A stretch of 64,000 bases of DNA from Mycobacterium sp. ACS1612. GTDB taxonomy: Bacteria > Actinomycetota > Actinomycetes > Mycobacteriales > Mycobacteriaceae. Shown piece after piece: positions 60,281-64,000 of this stretch. The notes under the pieces are model-generated. The model did no database searches, was not told where the DNA came from, and worked only from the letters and a program-made list of their open reading frames with translations. The stretch's first letter is position 1. Each line of letters starts with the position of its first letter. The translations under genes and the position numbers were made by a program. The stretch spans positions 1 through 64,000 of the forward strand of contig NZ_LZHZ01000035.1 of NCBI RefSeq assembly GCF_001667505.1, given 5' to 3'.

Positions 60281-61481
60281 TCCCGTTGAGCCAGCCCGAA
60301 CGCAGCCGCTCCGGCGGGGAGATCGGCGTCAGGTTGGGCATTTCGTCGGCGATCGCGTTGAAGATCAGGTCGATCGTCATTCGCGCGAGGTTGGCGCCGA
60401 TGCAGTAGTGCGCGCCGGTACCGCCAAAACCCACATGCGGGTTGGGGTCTCGCAGAATGTCGAACTTGTACGGATCGTCGAACACGTCCTCGTCGAAATT
60501 CGCCGAGCGGTAGAACATCACCACTCGGTCGCCCTTCTTGATCTTCACTCCGGACAGCTCGGTGTCCTCCAGTGCGGTGCGTTGGAATGAGGTCACCGGC
60601 GTCGCCCACCGGACGATCTCGTCGGCCGCGGTCGCTGGGCGCTGGGCCTTGAAAAGCTCCCACTGGTCCGGGAATTCGGTGAACGCCATCATGCCCTGGG
60701 TGATGGAGTTGCGCGTGGTCTCGTTCCCCGCCACCGCGAGCAGGATCACGAAGAAGCCGAACTCGTCGTCGGTGAGCTTGTGCCCTTCGACGTCGGCCTG
60801 GACCAATTTGGTCACCAGGTCGTCGCCGGGATTCTTGCCGCGTTCCGCGGCCATCTGCATGCCGTACATGATCAGTTCGACGGAGGCGGCCGTCGGATCG
60901 TTTCTGGCGTACTCGGGATCCTGGTCGCCGACCATCTGATTCGACCAGTCGAACAGCTTCATGCGGTCCTCCTGGGGGACGCCCATCAGACCGGCGATCG
61001 CCTGCAGCGGCAGTTCGCACGACACTTGTTCGACGAAATCACCCGACCCCTCGGCCGCTGCCCGCTCGACGATGTCGTGCGCCCGGGCGCGCAGCTCTTC
61101 GCGCAGTGATTCGATGGCCCGCGGAGTGAACGCCCGTGAGACGATCTTGCGCAGGTGGGTGTGATGCGGGGCGTCCTGATTGAGCAGCACCACCTTGCCC
61201 GCCTCCAGCGACGCCGGATCGGCCTCGTCGCGATACCGCGGCAGCGCGGTCTTCTTGTTGCTGGAGAAGACGTCGCTGCGACGGGAGATCTCCTTGACGT
61301 CCTTGTGCTTGGTCACCACCCAGTAGCCCTCGTCGCCGAACGCGAGGTTGCCTCTTTCCTGCTTCTGCCACCAGATCGGCGCCACCTTGCGCATGTGCGC
61401 CAATTCCTCGATGGGCAGCCGCTCGGCGTAGATGTCGGGGTCGGTGAAGTCGAAGCCGGGGGGGAGGTCCGGGGACGGCAT
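60231..61481 (-). CDS. cyp125: Cytochrome P450, CYP125 family (steroid C26-hydroxylase)
   Basis: This 416-residue P450 follows M. tuberculosis CYP125A1 closely from memory: LPPGFDFTDPDIYAERLPI, NQDAPHHTHLRKIVSRAFTP, FVEQVSCELPLQAIAGLMGV, I-helix LAVAGNETTRN, haem loop FGGTGAHYCIGANLA with C360, and SGWLNGIKHWQVDYTG. It oxidises the cholesterol side chain at C26. It stands outside the usual cholesterol cluster as far as this window shows. A degenerate KstR-type site is 92 nt upstream. Confidence 0.92.
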   Translation of the reverse strand: MPSPDLPPGFDFTDPDIYAERLPIEELAHMRKVAPIWWQKQERGNLAFGDEGYWVVTKHKDVKEISRRSDVFSSNKKTALPRYRDEADPASLEAGKVVLLNQDAPHHTHLRKIVSRAFTPRAIESLREELRARAHDIVERAAAEGSGDFVEQVSCELPLQAIAGLMGVPQEDRMKLFDWSNQMVGDQDPEYARNDPTAASVELIMYGMQMAAERGKNPGDDLVTKLVQADVEGHKLTDDEFGFFVILLAVAGNETTRNSITQGMMAFTEFPDQWELFKAQRPATAADEIVRWATPVTSFQRTALEDTELSGVKIKKGDRVVMFYRSANFDEDVFDDPYKFDILRDPNPHVGFGGTGAHYCIGANLARMTIDLIFNAIADEMPNLTPISPPERLRSGWLNGIKHWQVDYTGKSRAAS

Positions 61482-61572
61482 AGATGCACTCCTCGATGAC
61501 GTTGTCTAGTGCTCTATCGCATTGCTACACCACAGTTGGGGGCCGGTGCGGCCGGTTACGTCAAACTCCGAG

Positions 61573-61586
61573 TGAAACGTGTTCCC
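61573..61586. promoter_or_regulatory. Degenerate KstR-type operator
   Basis: TGAAACGTGTTCCC matches TNNAACNNGTTNNA except for the last base. It lies between the divergent CYP125 (start 61481) and secreted protein (start 61705) genes. CYP125 is a known KstR target in M. tuberculosis, which supports it, but the match is imperfect. Confidence 0.4.
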
Positions 61587-61704
61587 GAGGCTAAAAAATC
61601 TATTAACTGCTTGGTCACAGCTATCCCAGGTGTAACAATTTTGTCTACCAAACGGAAGCACCCTGTAGCACCGGCTCAACGCGCTTACGGGAAGGGGGCC
61701 TCGG

Positions 61705-62232
61705 GTGAGGATCAGCAGCGAGACGATGGCGCTCACCATTGCGTCGGGAGCGCTGGGGATGGCATTGACACTCGGCACGCCGCAGGCGTTTGCCGACCCC
61801 GTTCCAATCCCTCCGCCAACGCCCGTCGACCCGGCGATTCCCAGCCCCGCGCCCGGGCCTGCGCCCGACGGCACCGTCCAGGCCGCGGCGGGCGCCCTGC
61901 CGACACCTCCCGACGGCACGCAGCATTTGTCGAGCCCGGAGAACCTGCCGCCGGGCACCACCGATACGCCCGACCCGAACCAGGGCCGCGGGTCGTACCT
62001 GCGCGACCTGTGGCACGCCTATCAAACCCAGGAGATCACCGGGCGCGACGCCCTGCTGCTGCTGACGCAGCGGCCGATGAACGCCACTCCCGTCCCGCCC
62101 GCCGGAATGCCAGTGAATCCGACCCCGCCGCTGGCGCCGGGCGCCGCGCCACCGCCTGCGCCCGAGCCCGAACCGGCGCCACCGCCACCGCCGCTGTTGC
62201 CGTGGTTGGCACCGTCGCCGCCCGCGCCCTGA
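61705..62232 (+). CDS. Secreted proline-rich protein
   Basis: This 175-residue exported protein has a signal peptide (SETMALTIASGALGMALTLG, cleavage near FADPVP), then a Pro/Ala-rich mature chain with a short non-repetitive core (GRGSYLRDLWHAYQTQEITG, RDALLLLTQRP) and a second Pro-rich tail. Proteins of this type occur in many mycobacteria without a known role and are probably wall associated. GGGAAGGGGG precedes the GTG start. Confidence 0.7.
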   Translation: MRISSETMALTIASGALGMALTLGTPQAFADPVPIPPPTPVDPAIPSPAPGPAPDGTVQAAAGALPTPPDGTQHLSSPENLPPGTTDTPDPNQGRGSYLRDLWHAYQTQEITGRDALLLLTQRPMNATPVPPAGMPVNPTPPLAPGAAPPPAPEPEPAPPPPPLLPWLAPSPPAP

Positions 62233-62233
62233 T

Positions 62234-62698
62234 TCAGGCTCGCAGCCGCTGGGCTGCCTGAGCGAGGAGGTCGCGGACCACGCGCACGTGCAGGGGTTCC
62301 GTGACGGCCCACACCGCACGCGCGAGCAGGTTCCGCTGCGCCACCAACGTCGAGAAGGTCAGTGCGCCGTCGTCTTTTTTCAGGAGCAGTTCGCCGGGCA
62401 TTCCGATGCGTGAGTCGGCGCCGAGAAGCACATGCTCCGGCGTCGAACGCCGAACCTCCCAGCCGAGCACCGAACCCTCCGACCCGCCTGTCACCTTCAA
62501 CCCGATGGCCGACCAGCCGGAGAACAGCTGGGCGCGGACGGCAGGGGGCGCGCCCTCAAGGATGCCGCGCATCAGGTCCTCCGGGGTCTCGTCACCGCGG
62601 TGGTCGAAGACGAACGCATCGCTGTAGTCGATGCGGGGTAGCGTGCTCAACGCCAGGACTGTTGCGGGAACGTCGATTTGACGCACATCAGTGGTCAT
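62234..62698 (-). CDS. Hypothetical protein, second gene of a TetR-linked pair
   Basis: This 154-residue soluble protein contains LSTLPRIDYSDAFVFDHRGD, EDLMRGILEGAPPAVRAQLF and LVAQRNLLARAVWAVTEPLH. The ending resembles DUF2867-type or SRPBCC-like proteins, but I cannot assign it. It is coupled to the gene upstream by ATGA (62695-62698). The longer open frame reaching 63241 is a different frame over the neighbouring gene and is not used. Confidence 0.65.
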   Translation of the reverse strand: MTTDVRQIDVPATVLALSTLPRIDYSDAFVFDHRGDETPEDLMRGILEGAPPAVRAQLFSGWSAIGLKVTGGSEGSVLGWEVRRSTPEHVLLGADSRIGMPGELLLKKDDGALTFSTLVAQRNLLARAVWAVTEPLHVRVVRDLLAQAAQRLRA

Positions 62699-63288
62699 CG
62701 ATTGGCCTCCATTGCCATGTGCCACGCGCGCCCGATGTCGCGCAGCATCAGCGGGTAGACGATGAGGTGCCGAAACGGCGCGATCGCCGCGAGGTAGGCC
62801 GCGCCCAGCACCCCGTTCGGTTTCACCAGGACCGCCATCTGGCCGCGGTGGCCGACCGCTTCGTCGGGCACCCAACCGACGTGCAGGACGCCGTGCACGG
62901 TCCGGTTCGCGATCTCGAGGGCGAACTCGTCGTCGGCGACGTATAGCGGCGTGAACACGTCTGTATGGAAATGCACTGGGGTGTGGGCTATTTCGGCGGG
63001 TACCCGGTCGCGCAGGCTGGGCACCCTGGTCCCGAGACCCGAATCCTGACCGTCGAGACCGAACAGTCGGCCGAGCATCCATCGAGCGGCGAACAATCCG
63101 CGCACCACCGTCGAGGTGCGTGCGGGGTCGAAAGTGGCCATCAATTGCACCAGGCGAGGGAAGTCGACCTGACCGCCAGGTGTGGGCAGCGCCCACACGT
63201 CGAGAACGCGGAAATCTCTGGCAATGGCGTGAATTCGCCACGGCCGCGTGGTGTGTTCGGTCGTATCGAGGTGCGGTGAACCAAACAT
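62695..63288 (-). CDS. DUF2867-like protein, first gene of a TetR-linked pair
   Basis: This 197-residue protein starts at ATG 63288 (MFGSPHLDTTEHTTRPWRIH), runs through DFRVLDVWALPTPGGQVDF and EFALEIANRTVHGVLHVGWV, and ends with the DUF2867-type FRHLIVYPLMLRDIGRAW. DUF2867 proteins often accompany or are fused to NAD-binding epimerase-like proteins. The start codon lies inside a 16-bp palindrome, the probable TetR operator, so the mRNA may be leaderless. Function is unknown. Confidence 0.7.
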   Translation of the reverse strand: MFGSPHLDTTEHTTRPWRIHAIARDFRVLDVWALPTPGGQVDFPRLVQLMATFDPARTSTVVRGLFAARWMLGRLFGLDGQDSGLGTRVPSLRDRVPAEIAHTPVHFHTDVFTPLYVADDEFALEIANRTVHGVLHVGWVPDEAVGHRGQMAVLVKPNGVLGAAYLAAIAPFRHLIVYPLMLRDIGRAWHMAMEANR

Positions 63289-63301
63289 ACAGTACTGTAT
63301 G
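63286..63301. promoter_or_regulatory. 16-bp palindromic operator overlapping a start codon
   Basis: CATACAGTACTGTATG is a perfect palindrome. Its left end carries the ATG (minus strand, 63288-63286) of the DUF2867-like gene, and it lies 45 nt upstream of the TetR gene at 63346. A TetR dimer bound here would block both directions. Confidence 0.7.
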
Positions 63302-63345
63302 CTTGACGGCGGATCGGCGTCAAGCCCTGTCGAAAGTGAGACGTG

Positions 63346-63894
63346 ATGGTCGCCCAGACCCGCACACCGCGCAGTGCGTGGATCGACGCCGGACTCCAGG
63401 CGCTCGCCTCCGGCGGACCGGACGCGGTGCGGGTGGACCTGCTTGCGAAATCCCTCGGCGTCACCAGAGGTGGCTTCTACTGGCATTTCGCCAGCCGTCA
63501 GATGTTCCTGGACGCGCTGCTCGACGCTTGGGAGCACGCCAGCACCGACGAAGTGCTCACGCGTGTGGAGGCCGAGGGAGGCGACGCCCGAACGAAGGTG
63601 CGCAGGGCGGGCATGCTGACTTTCTCGGCCGACCTGCTGCCGATCGATCTCGCGGTGCGTGACTGGGCCAGACGTGACCGCTCGGTGGCCAAACGCCTGC
63701 GCCGCGTCGACAACAGCCGAATGGCGTACCTGCGAACGATGATCGGCACCTTCAGCGACGATCCCGACGACGTGGAAGCTCGCAGCCTGCTGGCTTTCTC
63801 ACTGGCCATCGGCAGCCACTTCATCGCCGCCGACCACGCAGGCCGCAGCCGGGGGCAGGTGCTGAAGCAGGCGACACGGCGACTGCTGGGCTAG
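63346..63894 (+). CDS. TetR-family transcriptional regulator
   Basis: This 182-residue regulator has the HTH: SAWIDAGLQALASGGPDAVR, VDLLAKSLGVTRGGFYWHFA. The C-terminal domain is helical (LAVRDWARRDRSVAKRLRRV, SLLAFSLAIGSHFIAADHAG), resembling the type that controls mycobacterial lipid enzymes. It may start at GTG 63343 instead. It is divergent from the DUF2867-like pair across the palindrome at 63286-63301. Its stop overlaps the stop of the gene that enters from the right edge. Confidence 0.85.
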   Translation: MVAQTRTPRSAWIDAGLQALASGGPDAVRVDLLAKSLGVTRGGFYWHFASRQMFLDALLDAWEHASTDEVLTRVEAEGGDARTKVRRAGMLTFSADLLPIDLAVRDWARRDRSVAKRLRRVDNSRMAYLRTMIGTFSDDPDDVEARSLLAFSLAIGSHFIAADHAGRSRGQVLKQATRRLLG

Positions 63895-64000
63895 CCGATC
63901 GCCGCGGCGGCCACCGCCTCGATGCGCGCAGGGACGTGCTTGTGCCAGGGCGTGCCCGCGAACGCGTCGCGCCACTCCGATGAGGTGAGCGAATTCGGCG
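63891..64000 (-). CDS. C-terminal fragment, possibly a molybdopterin-dependent oxidoreductase
   Basis: The last 35 residues of a protein extending beyond the window are visible, reading NSLTSSEWRDAFAGTPWHKH and then VPARIEAVAAAAIG. The turn AGTPWHKHVPARIE resembles the C-terminal end of molybdopterin-dependent oxidoreductases, but this is too short for a firm call. Confidence 0.4.
   Translation of the reverse strand, partial: PNSLTSSEWRDAFAGTPWHKHVPARIEAVAAAAIG

Overview
The window is high-GC DNA of a Mycobacterium-type actinomycete, most likely a fast-growing Mycolicibacterium. The evidence is gene content: an MgtA-type mannosyltransferase, the MPT53/DsbE-CcdA pair, an antigen 85-type mycolyltransferase, a cyclopropane mycolic acid synthase, an LpqH-like lipoprotein, a secreted chorismate mutase, CYP124 and CYP125 P450s, a 13E12/DUF222 protein, and KstR- and IdeR-like operators. 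I saw no rRNA, tRNA, insertion sequence, prophage or CRISPR array. Coding density is high, and several convergent gene pairs overlap at their 3' ends.

Layout. 1-2.6 kb: a partial DUF222 protein and an FUSC membrane protein. 2.8-6.8 kb: a thiocyanate-hydrolase-like operon (fused beta-alpha subunit, gamma subunit with an altered metal claw, a small accessory protein), followed by EthD-like, PPOX-fold and enoyl-CoA hydratase genes. 6.8-8.4 kb: iron storage (Bfd-type ferredoxin, an unknown protein, bacterioferritin) with an IdeR-like box. 8.5-15.8 kb: a KstR-type operator ahead of a CMD-family protein, a glutamine-synthetase-like enzyme coupled to an amidohydrolase (a split FluG arrangement), then a D-aminoacylase-like enzyme, an SDR and a Tat lipoprotein dienelactone hydrolase. 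15.9-18.7 kb: MgtA and small membrane or secreted proteins. 18.7-24.7 kb: a MetQ-like protein without a signal peptide, divergent from a coupled permease, glutamine-synthetase-like, SfnG-like and SfnB-like operon. 24.7-33.6 kb: a cupredoxin lipoprotein, an HAD phosphatase, an Rv2629-like protein, a TetR/FAD-oxidoreductase pair, and CYP124 divergent from a Baeyer-Villiger-type monooxygenase across a perfect KstR-type palindrome.

34-44 kb: secreted and envelope genes (a Cys/His/Trp-rich protein, a beta-lactamase-fold lipoprotein, MPT53, CcdA, chorismate mutase, antigen 85, mycolic acid cyclopropane synthase) and a MarR-GNAT fusion regulator with tandem operators. 44-53 kb: an alpha/beta hydrolase with a divergent TetR, acetyltransferase, DCC thiol protein, nitronate monooxygenase, ureohydrolase, thioesterase, threonine-dehydratase-like enzyme and a POT peptide transporter. 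53-64 kb: a DUF7159-like protein, L,D-transpeptidase, sterol-desaturase-like hydroxylase, several local regulators each with a visible operator, CYP125, and a TetR-controlled two-gene unit whose operator covers a start codon.

Two themes recur. The first is acquisition of sulfur and nitrogen from unusual small molecules: the thiocyanate-hydrolase-like operon, the SfnG/SfnB-type flavoenzymes, the two glutamine-synthetase-like enzymes, and the amidohydrolases and ureohydrolase. The second is lipid and sterol-side-chain metabolism (CYP124, CYP125, monooxygenases, KstR-like sites). The strongest candidates for undescribed biology are the thiocyanate-hydrolase-like operon with its subunit fusion and CALCSC claw, and the permease, glutamine-synthetase-like, SfnG-like, SfnB-like operon. 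All functions are inferred from sequence patterns and remembered family features; no database search was run.
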